DNA of 64,000 nt from Prorocentrum cordatum (GCA_963575745.1 CAUYUJ010014319.1:147001-211000), one strand, 5' to 3'. Positions 39,280-51,154 are shown, numbered from the stretch's first letter. The notes: generated by a model not told the origin, from the sequence alone. Translations and numbers: made by a program.

Positions 39280-39530
39280 AGGACTGTTCGATTTTATCTG
39301 CTCGAGTGTCATCCAACGCGTATTTGCCAAACCCTCGATACCCGCCGTCTTCGTCTTCGATCGTGCCCCTTTCCGGTGGTGTATCTTTGTTCCCTGCAGG
39401 CCAGGCCCCGGCAAGCGGCGGGGCGGCCGCAGACCGTCGGCCTGGCCAGCGGCAGCGCTGATCGGTGGCAACCCGACCCCAAGAGGGACAGACAGGGGAC
39501 CGACCACGACGACGACGACGATGACAACAA

Positions 39531-39572
<42 letters not shown>

Positions 39573-40310
39573 GCGAAAGCGAGAGCGAGAGCGAGAGAGA
39601 CTGCGACAGCGGGGTCACGAAGGGCAGGAAGGGAGCCACGAAGAGCGACAGCGGGACCACGAAGGGCATGCGTATGGGGCCACGAAAGGCGCGAACGAGC
39701 GGGGGCCGCGAAAGGCAAATAATGCGGGGCCACAACAAGGGGGCCACTGACAGCAGCAACGGGGCCACGAAAGGCAGCGAGGGGGCCACGAAGGGCGACA
39801 GCGGGGCCTCGAAGGGCACGCAGATGGGGCCACGACGGGCGCGAACGAGCGGGAGCCACGAAGGGCATGCGTAGATTGGACAGCAGAGGGCAAGGACGGG
39901 GCCACTGACAGCAGCAACGGGGCCACGGAAGGCAGCGAGGGGGCCACGAAGGGCGACAGCGGGACAGCGAAGCGCATGCATCTGGGGCCACGGCGGGCGC
40001 GAACGAACGGGAGCCACGAAGGGCATGCATGTATGACGCCACGAAGGGCAGCGAGGGGGCCACGAAGGGCTGCAACGGGGACACGAAGGGCAGCGAGGGG
40101 CTCCAACGCTAGAGCTCGATTCTTGAATGGATTGCAAGCAAGTCTCCAGCGAAAGCGCGACTCCAGAGCGCCGAGAGAGCGATCCCTGATTAAATTGCAA
40201 AGAAGTCTCAAGCGAGAGCGCGACTCCTAAGTGAATTCCGAGAAAGTCTCAGACGGGCGCGGGGGCGGGGTTAAATTGTGAGGAAGTATTAGGCGGGAGC
40301 GCTTGTTCCC
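39280..40310. repeat. Composite repeat family 2, copy 3, with a GGGGCCACGAAGGGC array
   Basis: Module X at 39331-39400 (CCAAACCCTCGATACCCGCC again), (GAC)n at 39.50-39.58 kb, then a minisatellite of 20-24 bp units (GGGGCCACGAAGGGCAGCGA) over about 39.61-40.11 kb with a higher-order period near 160 bp (GGCCACTGACAGCAGCAACG at about 39741 and 39901). It ends with GCGAGAGCGCGACTCC units to 40.31 kb. Confidence 0.7.
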
Positions 40311-40394
40311 CACATGTTTCGTGTGGTTATGGTTTTCTTCCCTGCCGCGCCGCACCCGCGTCTCACACCTCCCCCCTCCCCTTCTCCTTCTCGC

Positions 40395-40495
40395 ACAGCA
40401 CAGCACAGCACAGCACGGCACGGCACGGCACGGCACAGCACAGCTCACCGCACAGCAGCACAGCACAGCACAGCACAGCACAGCATACCACACAG
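40395..40495. repeat. (CAGCA)n / (CGGCA)n pentanucleotide tract
   Basis: CACAGCACAG and CACGGCACGG repeats directly before the 90-bp array. Confidence 0.9.
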
Positions 40496-40509
40496 GGCAT
40501 TCCTTCGAC

Positions 40510-41810
40510 GCCACAGGGGGTGGGGGTGCGCAGAGGGTGGTCCCTCAGCGCGGCCTCTATCCGTGACACGCTCGCAGATCGTGGCAGGAGTGGCACTTTC
40601 TCGACACCACAGGGGGTGCGCAGAGGGTGGTCCCTCAGCGCGGCCTCTATCCGTGACACGCTCGCAGATCGTGGCAGGAGTGGCACTTTCTCGACGCCAC
40701 AGGGGGTGCGCAGAGGGTGGTCCCTCAGCGCGGCCTCTATCCGTGACACGCTCGCAGATCCTGGCAGGAGTGGCACTTTCTCGACGCCACAGGGGGTGCG
40801 CAGAGGGTGGTCCCTCAGCGCGGCCTCTATCCGTGACACGCTCGCAGATCGTGGCAGGAGTGGCACTTTCTCGACACCACAGGGGGTGCGCAGAGGGTGG
40901 TCCCTCAGCGCGGCCTCTATCCGTGACACGCTCGCAGATCGTGGCAGATCGTGACACGCTCGCAGATCGTGGCAGGAGTGGCACTTTCTCGACACCACAG
41001 GGGGTGTGGTCCCTCAGCGCGGCCTCTATCCGTGACACGCTCGCAGATCGTGGCAGGAGTGGCACTTTCTCGACACCACAGGGGGTGCGCAGAGGGTGGT
41101 CCCTCAGCGCGGCCTCTATCCGTGACACGCTCGCAGATCGTGGCAGGAGTGGCACTTTCTCGACACCACAGGGGGTGCGCAGAGGGTGGTCCCTCAGCGC
41201 GGCCTCTATCCGTGACACGCTCGCAGATCGTGGCAGGAGTGGCACTTTCTCGACACCACAGGGGGTGCGCAGAGGGTGGTCCCTCAGCGCGGCCTCTATC
41301 CGTGACACGCTCGCAGATCTTGGCAGGAGTGGCACTTTCTCGACACCACAGGGGGTGCGCAGAGGGTGGTCCCTCAGCGCGGCCTCTATCCGTGACACGC
41401 TCGCAGATCGTGGCAGGAGTGGCACTTTCTCGACACCACAGGGGGTGCGCAGAGGGTGGTCCCTCAGCGCGGCCTCTATCCGTGACACGCGCGCAGATCT
41501 TGGCAGGGGTGGCACTTTCACACCACAGGGGGTGCGCAGGGTGGTCAGCGCGGCCTCTATCCGTGACACGCTCGCAGCCTCGACACCACAGGAGGTGCGC
41601 AGAGGGTGGTCCCTCAGCGCGGCCGCTATGCACGACGGTCGTCCAGGGCATAGCAGGCGTGGCACTTTCTCGACACCATAGAGGCTGCGCAGGGGGTGGT
41701 CCCTCACCGCGGCCGCTATGCACGACGGTCGTCCAGGGCATAGCAGGCGCGGCATTTTCTCGACACCACTGGGGGTGCGCAGGGGGTGGTCCCTCACCGC
41801 GGCCGCTGGC
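40510..41810. repeat. 90-bp tandem array, about 14 copies
   Basis: Unit: CAGAGGGTGGTCCCTCAGCG, CGGCCTCTATCCGTGACACG, CTCGCAGATCGTGGCAGGAG, TGGCACTTTCTCGACACCAC, AGGGGGTGCG. Most copies are over 95 percent alike by eye; one copy has a 20-bp internal duplication near 40.94 kb and one is shortened. The last three (after about 41.6 kb) are a variant with GCCGCTATGCACGACGG. The unit is divisible by three, so frames of 311-455 codons stay open on both strands; they carry a 30-residue repeat and are not credible genes without other support. Confidence 0.95.
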
Positions 41811-41979
41811 TGGCTCGAATCTGTCCCCGACGGAGGATAGAAGGCTAGGAAGAGGGAGGAGGTTCAAGCAATATGGCGTTGGATGACACATAGGGGAACA
41901 TTCGCGACGAGGGCTGAGAACGCAGAATTGCACATATATTATAAACTTAAGCAAACACTCAATATTTAAGTTGAGTATG

Positions 41980-42910
41980 TGGGGTTCCTCGGTAGCGTAA
42001 TTGTTGTTGTAATCCGGGGGCCACCATCGCAGTTTGACTCGAGTGAATTTCTCTGATAAACAATCGGGTGCGAGCTCCGGGGGGGCACTCAACTCAAAAA
42101 ACACGAATGGTCACCGGAGGAGGTGGGATCAATAACAAGTATTCTTCAATAGTGAGAGTCCAACAATCATGTTAACACTGTTCGCTCTTATGTGCTCGCA
42201 TTTGCTCGCATACCACTCAACACGTATGTCCGAAACCACGGATACCTGCCCTCTTCGTTTTCGATCGTACCCCCTTGGGTGTATATATCTTCTTACCTGC
42301 AACGTGTATTCCGTGCAGCGCCTAAGGCAGGGGAAAAGAGGACGGATCAAAGAAAGGGACAAGGGGGTGGGAGGAGGATGGAGCACGAGAGAGAGTAGCA
42401 GGAGACGGCCAGGAGCAGAAAACGCGTGGCAGAACCAGACGGGCAGATCGGGTGGTAGACCCTAACGGGCGGGTCGGGAAGCTGGCCTAGGCGGCCAGGT
42501 CGAATAGTGAATCGCGAGGAAGTATCGAGCGATGGCGCGACTCCCAAGTAAATGAAGAGAAAGGCCCGAGCGACAGCGTGATTCCTAAGGCTTGGAGGCG
42601 CGACGCCTGAATAAATTGCAAGGAAGCTACGCGAGAGCGTGCTTCCTGCAGAAATTGTAAAGAAATCCCGCGCGAGAGCAAGATTTTGGATTAAATTCTG
42701 AGGAAGTATCAGGCGGGAACCGTTGTTATTGTTGGTGTTGTTGTTGCTGTTGTTATTGTTGTTGATATAAGCGGGGGCCAACAACCGAAGTCTGACACCC
42801 AAGACTTCCCCTCATATAAAAAACTAAGTGCGAGCCCAGGAAGGGCACTGAAAAAACGCAATGTGCCCCGGAGGGGGGGGTCAGCAACAGTGTTTCTTCA
42901 GTAATGAGAT
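41980..42910. repeat. Composite repeat family 2, copies 4 and 5
   Basis: Module Z at 41.99-42.17 kb (TGTTGTAATCCGGGGGCCACC, GTGCGAGCTCCGGGGGGGC), module X at 42.18-42.38 kb (GGATACCTGCCCTCTTCG, TTTTCGATCGTACCCCCTT), GCGATGGCGCGACTCC-type units at 42.49-42.72, (GTT)n at about 42.72-42.76, and a further module Z at 42.77-42.91 kb. Order and spacing match the copies near 38-39 kb. Confidence 0.65.
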
Positions 42911-42911
42911 C

Positions 42912-43585
42912 TCAACAACGACAACACCAACAACACCAACAACATCAACAACAGTATCATCAGCAACATCATCAGCATCGTCATCATCTTCATCACCACC
43001 ATCATCAGCAGCAGCATCGTCGTTATCATAATCACCATCGAACTCGTCATCTTACCCATCGTCCTGATCATCATACTCCTCATCCTCCTCGTGATCATCC
43101 TTGTCATCTTCATCATCAGCATCAGCATCAGCAGCACCAGCATCATCATAATCATCATCAGCATCATGATCAGTATCATCATCATCGTCAGCATCAGCAG
43201 TATCGTCAGCATCTGAATCAGCAGCAGCGTCAGCATCAACCACAACAGCACCAGAGGTCTCGAATTCGTCATCAGTATCAGCACCACCATCAGCATCATC
43301 AGCATCACCACCACCATCGTCACCATCAGCAGCAACAACAATATCAGCATCAACCTCAACATCACCAACATAGAGATCATCATCATACCCCTCCTCCTTC
43401 TCCTCATGATCATCATCCTCATCCTCGTCCTCGTCCTCGTCCTCATCCTCATCCTCATCAGCAGCAGTATCAGCATCTGAATCAGCATCAGCGTCAGCGG
43501 CAGCAGCACCAGCACCAGCACCAGCACCACCAGCACCAGCAGCACCAGCACCAGCACCAGCACCAGCACCAGCAGCACCACCGCC
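42912..43585. repeat. Degenerate CAN/CAT trinucleotide tract
   Basis: About 670 bp of CAA, CAT, CAG and CAC triplets giving Gln/His-rich and Asp/Ala-rich frames on the two strands. Not regular enough to be a pure microsatellite, but no gene is supported. Confidence 0.85.
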
Positions 43586-43589
43586 ATGA

Positions 43590-45180
43590 TTCCTCTTCAC
43601 CTCGAGCCCAAATCTCCGACGCCCTCACGCGGACCCTGGGGCCCCAGGTGGGCACGCAGAGAGCCACATCTGAACGACGCCGCCCACCGCCGAGAGCACG
43701 GCCGTCCTGGCGCTGGGCGTCGAACGGCATCGATCAGGCTCTCCCCATCGCGGGAGAGGGTGTCCCAAGGCCACGCCAACGGCGATGCTGATTAAGGGCG
43801 ATGCTGGGAATCTGGTTTCTGCGACGCCGAACTCGCGCAGAACAAACTGTAGTGGAAACGAGCAAGCCGTTCCTGCAGTTGGGTTGGCCACGAACAGCCC
43901 CCACCGACACTACCGAGACCTGCAGCGCCGTCACCTGCATCGCCGTTGGCGTGTCTGCGGGTATCGTCGCCTTTCAGCCCTGGTCGCCCAGAAGCCTTGG
44001 CACGCCTGGGGGCTTTCGTTGGTGGCGCCCTCTCGGGCTGCCTGCACCTGCCTGGCCATCGCTCGGACGTCCATTCCTTGTGTTGTTCGGTTTCGTGCGT
44101 GGTTTTTCCGCCAAATGACCAAGGATGCTCCTCGATGGTCCTCGCCGAAGGAAAAATGCACACGTCCGAGCGATGCCGAGCTGCACTGGCACCCCCACCT
44201 GCCGCACCTCTACGGCACGCCCACCGAGTCCTTCATGGGCTGGGCGTTGCTCCCCCCCCGTCGACCCCCCCCGGCCGCCCGCGCTTCGCGCCCCCTCCTT
44301 CGGGGATGGACAGACCCCCCTTTAGTAAAACGTGGTTTAGTGAAAACGACCTGAGGCCCAAACCTGGCGGGCGCAAGCCTGGAAAATAACGGCCACGGCG
44401 CCATCTCGAGAACCGGAAACGGACAATTCACTAATCGACGTGTCACTGTTGGGGGTTCTGTCCACCCCCGACTCCTGTGTTTTTTTTTTGCCCGGCGCGC
44501 CCCGCCGGTGCTCGGCCGCCGCCTCTGTCCGCTTTGCGGCCGCTGACCAAGACGGGTGCGAACTCGCTGAGCAGGCGAGGATCGAGCCGAGGTTGCCGAG
44601 TCCTCGTAAGGAGGAGGAGGAGGAGGAGGAGGAGGAGGAGGGGGAGGAGGAAGAAGACGAAGACAAGCCACACGATGAAGTTGCAGAACTGCGTGGAGGC
44701 CTATGCTCGAGCAGCAGAGTGGAGGCTGCCGAGTCTTGGCCGAGCAAGACAAGCGTCGTCGCCAGAGCGTGCGCGCTGCCCACTCCACATGCCTGGCGCT
44801 GGGAGCCGAAGGACATCGATCGGCCTCTCTCCGTCGCGGGGAGAGAGGGCGTGTCCCCTCCCCGGGCTTGGCGCACACGGACTGGCGCGAGGGTGAGCGG
44901 ATTTCTAGGGAGGCGGTGGGGGGGGGGGCGTCGAGGCTCCAGGAAGGCAGTGGGCTCCTTGCTCGTCAGATGAAGAGCCCTCCCAACCGAAGCCTTGGGG
45001 TCTTCTCAGAAAGGCTACCGCCCTCTGAGAAGCCCCCGCCCCTTGCGAAGGAGGAGGGCCCCAGCCAACAGGACCCTGGCCAAGCGACCACCAGGCGAAG
45101 AGAGCCCCGCGAGAAGAGGGCCCCAGCGAAGAGGACCCCCAGCGAAGAAGAACGGCCTATCTCGCCACCAGACATGCCGT
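43590..45180. other. Diverged repeat modules and a (GGA)n tract, no gene
   Basis: A segment at about 43.68-43.78 kb (GCGCTGGGCGTCGAACGGCA, TCGATCAGGCTCTCCCCATC, GCGGGAGAGGGTGTC) is a diverged copy of 44.78-44.86 kb. Another at about 44.05-44.18 kb (GGCCATCGCTCGGACGTCCA, CTCCTCGATGGTCCTCGCCG, GTCCGAGCGATGCC) is related to 50.24-50.51 kb. (GGA)n occupies about 44.61-44.65 kb. ORFs of 60-240 codons conflict between strands. Confidence 0.5.
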
Positions 45181-45189
45181 GAGGGTTGA

Positions 45190-45475
45190 ACGGGCTGTTC
45201 GCCTGAGACCTCACCATATATGATCCCGAAGCCTGAAATTGCAACGCGTGCAAGGATGACGCACCAGTGGTGCGGTTCGCAAAATGGAGATCTCGCCTTG
45301 GCGCCGAAACCACTCGTCTTAAACATTTCCAGCAGTTAAGCGAATCGGGCACTGATGATTTGGAAAAGGGAGCTTTCGCCTTGGCGTCGCGCACAATCGT
45401 GTTTGAAGCTTGCAACTGGTGCACGGGTGGATGGTGGCTCGTGTTCAAAGTTGGGTTCCCGTTTAGAGACTGCCT
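45190..45475 (+). repeat. Decayed fifth copy of composite family 1
   Basis: TTGAACGGGCTGTTCGCCTG and CTCACCATATATGATCCC match the left module, followed by about two degenerate ~80-bp units with TCTCGCCTTGGCGCC and AAACATTTCCAGCAGTTAAG. No right module found. Confidence 0.55.
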
Positions 45476-46045
45476 CTGACGAAATGACCCGACGATCAAA
45501 ATTGAGCCGCTATACCAATGGATGGCGGCTCCTTTGCTTAATGGGTTTATTGTTTCAAACGTCTCCAAACCTTCCGACGCGAACTTTGAAACTGTGCAGC
45601 GTTCGTACCGATGGAAGGCTGACCTTCTTGTCTGAGCGGAACTACCGCTGGACGCTCCTTTGGACAGCATGGCCCTGCCTCCTTGCACATCTTGCAGTTA
45701 GGTCGGGCATGTCCCCCATATACAGGGAGATCTTGGACGAAAACATAAAAAAATGCTCTAAAATGGTCAAACAAATACTCAAACAATAGTCCCCAGACTA
45801 TGTTGTTGACTATGTTTGAATATTCCTCCTATAGAGGGACAGGCCCGAGTTAATCTTACAGCTGGACGGATGGAAGATGGGTCCTTGACAAAGTTGGGTC
45901 TTGCTTTACCCAGCAAGCCCATGGGGCGTTCGTCTGTCCAGGGGGGGCGCCTCCTGCAGTGGGAGCGAACAACCTGTGGGGACTTGTGAGGAGGGGCTTT
46001 GGGACGGGAGGGTGTATCGCAGCATCGATGATGCACCTTTGGTTG
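45475..46045. other. Unique-looking stretch, nothing recognised
   Basis: No microsatellite and no domain. A plus-strand frame at 45355-45789 (144 codons) and its minus-strand counterpart carry Cys/Trp/Pro residues but no familiar motif. Lower GC than its surroundings. Confidence 0.35.
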
Positions 46046-46049
46046 AATT

Positions 46050-46290
46050 GCTCTCCTCCTCCTCCTCCTCTTCCTCCTCCTCCTCCTCCTCCTCCCGCTC
46101 CTCCTCCTCCTCCTCCTTCTCCTCCTCCTCCTCCTCCTCCTCCTCCTCCGCCTCCTCCTCCTCCTCCTGTGCCGGGGGGAGGGCGCGAGGCCGCCTCGCT
46201 GGCGCACCGCTTCGCCAGCGGACCGCGGGTGACCCAGGCCTCCGGCTGGCGGAACGCTTCGCCAGCAGATCGCAGCATCGTTGATGCAGC
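46050..46290. repeat. (TCC)n followed by GCTGGCG...CGCCAGC hairpins
   Basis: TCC units cover about 46.05-46.17 kb. Next are CGCTGGCGCACCGCTTCGCC with AGCG, and GCTGGCGGAACGCTTCGCCA with GC: two hairpins with 7-8 bp stems and an 8-nt loop, 50 bp apart. GCAGCATCG(A/T)TGATGCA occurs on both sides of the tract (46020 and 46272). Confidence 0.7.
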
Positions 46291-46454
46291 TTGGGCTCAC
46301 GCTGGTCACCACTCCTCATCCACATCCCTCCTCCTTGCCTCCTAGGCCGCGCGGTCGGGACCGAGAGACGTTCGAGAATTTCCACCTACACTGAGCACGC
46401 GGGAAGCAGGCCAAGTTGAGCGGATGCAATCACAGAAGCAGGCCTCCTCCTTGG

Positions 46455-46635
46455 GAGGGGGGGCGTCCAAGAGGGGGGATGGCAAGTCATGGCCCGAGGC
46501 ACGTCCGCGGCCCCGGAGGGGGCCAAGGGGCGTGTTGAAACAAGGAAGGGTAGGCCATGAAATCTGGGGGATATCATGACCCTGGCAATGATATCCACAC
46601 ACCCCTGGTCCCGACCCTCTTCTTGGACGCCCCTG
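46455..46635. repeat. Nested inverted repeats
   Basis: Outer arms GGGCGTCCAAGAGGGG (about 46459) and CCCTCTTCTTGGACGCCC (about 46615) pair over roughly 17 bp. Inside, GGATATCAT (46569-46577) pairs with ATGATATCC (46588-46596) over 9 bp with a 10-nt loop. No gene assigned between 46.29 and 46.99 kb; a short (TCC)n lies at 46.64-46.68. Confidence 0.55.
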
Positions 46636-46994
46636 GTTCCTCCTGCTCATCCTCCTCTTCCTCCTCCTCCTCCTCCTCCTATCCCTTTTTCCTCCTGGCG
46701 CGTGTCCCGCGAAACAGCCTCTCGCACGCCCGCACGCCCATCTACCCATCGCCAGGCGAAACGTGTGGAGCCGCTCTTCGGCCCCCACACGCCGCAGGGG
46801 TTGGCCCGGCAGCAAGCTCTTGGCCCCGATTGCTTACTGGAAGCCCACACTACTCATCAGAGTGAGTAATCACGCCGGTGCGTTCCAAAGGGTTCGATCT
46901 CATCCTGCGGTCCCAAGGGGTCGTTCTTCACCCCCCAAAACCTTGGTGATTGGTCAGCTCCTTCATCTCCCAACAGCTTTACCACACGGTAGAG

Positions 46995-47136
46995 CAGCTT
47001 CGACTCCCTCCTCCTCCTCCTCCTCCTCCTCCTCCTCCTCCTCATCCTCCTCCTCCCCCTCCTCCTCCTCTTCCTCCTCCTCCTCCTCCTCCTCCTCCTC
47101 CCGCTTGCCGTCGCCATCAGCAGCAGCAGCAGCAGG

Positions 47137-47225
<89 letters not shown>

Positions 47226-47460
47226 GCATCATCATCATCATCATCATCCTCATCCTCATCCTCATCCTCAGCATCAGCATCAGCATCAGCATCATCATCA
47301 CCATCATCATCAGAAGCAGCATCAGCAGCATCATCAGCATCATCATCATCATCATCATCATCATCAGTATCACCATCATCATCATCATTATCATCATCAT
47401 CGTTGTCATCATCATCAGCAGCAGCATCATCAACATCAGCATCAGCATAATCATCAGCCA

Positions 47461-47500
<40 letters not shown>

Positions 47501-47641
47501 GTCACCATCATCGTTATCCACCACGACCACCACCAGAATCATCATCATAAGCATAATCAGCATCACCTTCATCATTAACATCACCATCATCATCAGCAGC
47601 ATCATCATCATGATCATCATCATCCTCATCATCATCAGTAG

Positions 47642-47702
<61 letters not shown>

Positions 47703-48065
47703 TTCACTATCATCAGCATCACCATCATCATCATTATAGTAGTAATCAGCATCAGCATTATCATCCTCACCACTCCCACAACCATCAGCATGACCACCAT
47801 CATCATCACCATCACCAGTACCACCATCGGCATCACCATCACCATCATCACCATCATCATCACCGTCATCATAATCATCATCGACAGCATTATCATCATA
47901 ATCAACAACAGCATCAGCATAACCATCATCATCAGCATCATCACGATCATCATCAACATCATCATTGCCATCATCAGCAGCAGCAACATCATCACCAGCA
48001 TCACCATCATCAACATCATCATCCTCATCATCATCAGCATCATCATCCTTCTCCTCCGCCTCCTC
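46995..48065. repeat. (TCC)n then a ~920-bp degenerate (CAT)n tract
   Basis: TCC repeats to about 47.10 kb, then CAT/CAG/CAC triplets from about 47.12 to 48.05 kb with scattered variants, ending in TCC. Poly-Met, poly-Asp, poly-Ile and poly-Ser frames on both strands (up to 337 codons) are artefacts of composition. Confidence 0.92.
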
Positions 48066-48069
48066 CTCT

Positions 48070-49160
48070 TCCTCCCCCTTCCGCTGCACGCCACGCGGTC
48101 GGAGCCTTGGCATCTTTGGTCACAAACCACACGTCTGGCGCCTGCACCCGAGAAAGTTGCGGCGAGGCGAGGGAAGAACTGTAAGGGGGACGAGGAGGTG
48201 GACGAGGCGGGGCAGAGGAGGAGACGGGGGAGGATGAGGCAGAGGACCTGTTCGAAAACGATTGACTTGTGGGCACCAGCCCCCTTACAGGGACCGTGCC
48301 TCGATTGCCCACCTGCAGCACGGTGGACGGTAAGGGAGGTGGAGTGAGGAAGACGAAGAGGAAGGCGAAGGAGGAGGAGGAGGAGGAGGAGGATGGGGAG
48401 GCGGAGGAAGGGAGCGAAAGCGGGGTAGATGATTCACCGTCCGGGAGCAGGGAGGACAGGGGCGAGGGCACAAAGGGGGAAAGACAAGAAGCGAGGCCGA
48501 GCGGGGAAGGGAGCCGAGGCTGCGGACTGGCTCTGGCCTGGGGCGAGGCAACCTGCACCCGCTGTTGCCAGGCCCGTCTTCGACGAAAACGGCACACGAA
48601 GCACACTCGCATCGACCCCTCTACTGGGCACCGAGGATTGCTGAACAAGTCGTGCGATGTCATGCCGGCACGTGGACTATGCACGTATCGCATTGTTCTT
48701 AATGACGCCGATGCACTTGCAGAGTCCAAGAGGCTTGTGGCCGTCTTGCTCGTGGCAGTTCAATTCTAAGTGTGTCATCAAGTCCAAAACTAACAATTAA
48801 CCGCCATGACTTGCTACATCAAGTACTATCTACCCGTGAAAGTCGTTACCATGCGTTGCCAATGTTCCCATCATCGTTTGGTGCTGGTCGCATGCGTTCA
48901 TACCCAATTTGGAATTGCGTTGATCGCATGCGTCGCTCAACTCATCCAAATACGTTCTGGTACAAGCGATCCAAATATGTACTGCAGACCCTGCAGCCAC
49001 TCCTCCTCCTTCTCCTCCAACTCCTCCTCCTCCTACTACTCCTACTCCTCCTCCTACTCCTCCTCCTCACCCTCCTCATCCGTCTCATCCCCATCCTCCT
49101 TCACCGATCGCGAAATCCAATGTCCCAACCAAGAGGGATAGCCGAACGGATCTGATTTAC
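48070..49160. other. GA-rich and unique sequence, no gene assigned
   Basis: 48.07-48.65 kb is GC- and GA-rich with a short (GGA)n at 48.37-48.40. 48.65-49.0 kb is more balanced (CATGCGTTGCCAATG, GGAATTGCGTTGATCGC) and has short plus-strand frames without motifs. (TCC)n lies at about 49.00-49.07 kb. Confidence 0.4.
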
Positions 49161-50655
49161 CAAACAGGCCCACCTGCCCCAGTTACCCCCCAAACTGACT
49201 CGACAAAACCAAGTCGCAAAGGGGAAGTGGGACGAGCTGATTTAAGGAGCCGAACTCTATACACCGACGCTTGTTCAACCCCGATGGAAATCCGCATAGG
49301 AAAACGGATCCTGGTGTATACGGCATCCTGGTGTATACATGTTTCGCTGTTTCCCCGGGAAATGGGGAAAAAAGTATACACCACACCACCCCCACGTAGT
49401 CCCCGACCCTCGAAAAATCTCAGGACTGAAAAACGGCCCGCCACTGGTCATGTACATGCTCCAGTTTCCGATGATTCTTCTCCACGGGGGGCCACAGGCG
49501 AAGTGGCGGGGGCCACGGGGGGGGGGGGGGGGAATTGCGCATCCCACCCCCCTGGCGGGCGGCGCAGCGGATTTGGGCTGAAGGCGCACCCAACACACAC
49601 ACACACACATACCTCCCTGCTGCTCTCTGGCATCACAAGAAACATCTGCCAGGCTTCGAGGGACTCCACCCTCCAGCCGACTTCGACGCACCTGCCTGCG
49701 CATGGCCGCCTGGAAAGGGCTCCTGTAGAACAGAAGCTGCATGAGCACAGACGGAGGTCCGAAAGCTTGTGCTCACAACCTAAAGTGTGATGAAGCAAAT
49801 GAAAGCTATCATTCAAGACATCTGGGCCAGCTTCCCGGAGATATCGTGAAACAAGCCTGGGTCAAAGCCTGTCGTTGGCGCTGGAGGGGAGAACGTGCTC
49901 CAGAAACCGGGCCAGCTTTCTAGCAGGTTGGCGAAGAAACGCTGGCCCAGCTTTTCAGGATGAGGCTTCTTCATCAGATGCTCGACTGTATACGGCGGCG
50001 CGCCCCAGGGGGGGAAGCGAAAAATGGCGGGCCTTCTCAAAGGCTCGGAAGTCCCCCGGCCCTCTTGAGAAGTTGTCTAAGCCATCCCCGAAGACGCAGA
50101 CAGCTTCTGAGAAGACTGGAGGGCCTCTGCGAAGCCCAAGCCGCCCTCTCGGGGGGCCGCCTCCTTGTCACCTCGCCCCGTCGCTCGCCGCCGACGGTGC
50201 TGCGCCGGTTGGTATATCCGACAGCTGCCGGGGCCAAGACAGAAGCTCGCCATCGCTCGGACGTCCGTTCCCCGGGCGTGTCTTCCGATGTCGCGCGTGC
50301 TTTTGTTGGCTCGATGGCCGAGGCCTTCGTGGTTCTGGAGACTCGCCTCGACCGGGCGATGCCAGGAAAGGACAGAGAGGCCGAGTCCGCGATGGGAAAG
50401 GGCCCTGTCGGCTCCATGCTCCTCGATGGCCCATGCTCCTCGATGGCCCTCGCCGAGGAAAAAAAAAAAAAAAAAGGCACACGCCCGAGCGATGCCAGGG
50501 AAGGACGGAGAGGCCGAGGCGCGGCGGCAAGGGGGGGGGCGGGAGCGGGCGCGCGCCCGCGCCCGCGCGCGGAGCAGCCGCCGCAGGGCTCCCGAGGGGA
50601 AGCTCTCCCGCGGAGGCCCCGCGCGGCGGCTTCTGAGGCCCAGCGCCACGCCAAG
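49160..50655. other. Mixed sequence with short duplications and AC and A tracts, no gene
   Basis: ATCCTGGTGTATAC is duplicated at about 49308 and 49326. A (CA)n lies at about 49.59-49.61 kb and a C/G run at 49.52-49.53. GCTGGCCCAGC-type palindromic words occur near 49.83-49.95. 50.20-50.52 kb is related to 44.05-44.18 kb (GCCATCGCTCGGACGTCCG, then CTCGATGGCCCTCGCCGAGG) and includes a 16-17 bp poly-A at 50459. Confidence 0.45.
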
Positions 50656-50659
50656 AGAA

Positions 50660-50750
50660 TCCTCCTCCTCCTCCTCCTCCTCCTCCTCCTCCTCCCTCCT
50701 CCTCCTCCTCCACTTCCTCCTCCACTTCCTCCTCCTCCTCCTGCAGACAC
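50660..50750. repeat. (TCC)n microsatellite
   Basis: About 85 bp of CTCCTC with ACTTCC interruptions. Confidence 0.9.
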
Positions 50751-51154
50751 TTCTTCCTGAGCGTGTCTTCCCTCAGCGGCAGCGGGCCACCTAGGTCGGC
50801 CGACTCCCCACCAATGGCCACGATGATGATATTGGTTCGCCCTGTCTGATCCAGTGAGCGGCCACACTAACCACCTCCTCCCCCTCGTTCCCTCTTCTCC
50901 GTCCTCCCCCTCTACCCCCCATCCGTGTTTGTCTTCAGCAATCCCTGGCGAGGAGGGAGGGAGGGAAAGAGGGGGGAGTGAGGGACACGGGCTCACGCCG
51001 GATTGCGTCGATGTGCACAGGATGCATGCCGGATTTACGTCGGACTTACGTCGGAACATCGCCGCGCGAACGTCGTCCCATGGCGGACGTGCGGACAAGG
51101 ATAATGCAACCACTGCGCGCCGCGCGAGGCCTCCAAACCTACCCCCTCGGCGCG

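Noticed and set aside
40314-41797. 455- and 450-codon ORFs with a 30-residue repeat on both strands
   Set aside because: Generated by a 90-bp unit divisible by three; no start context, domain or strand preference supports a real repeat protein.
40510-41810. CRISPR-like array
   Set aside because: Whole 90-bp units are repeated with no unique spacers, and the genome appears eukaryotic.
42904-43791. Gln/His-rich 295-codon ORF
   Set aside because: Explained by the degenerate CAN trinucleotide tract; the opposite strand is equally open.
47117-48130. Met/Asp-rich 337-codon ORF on the minus strand
   Set aside because: Composition follows directly from the degenerate (CAT)n tract.
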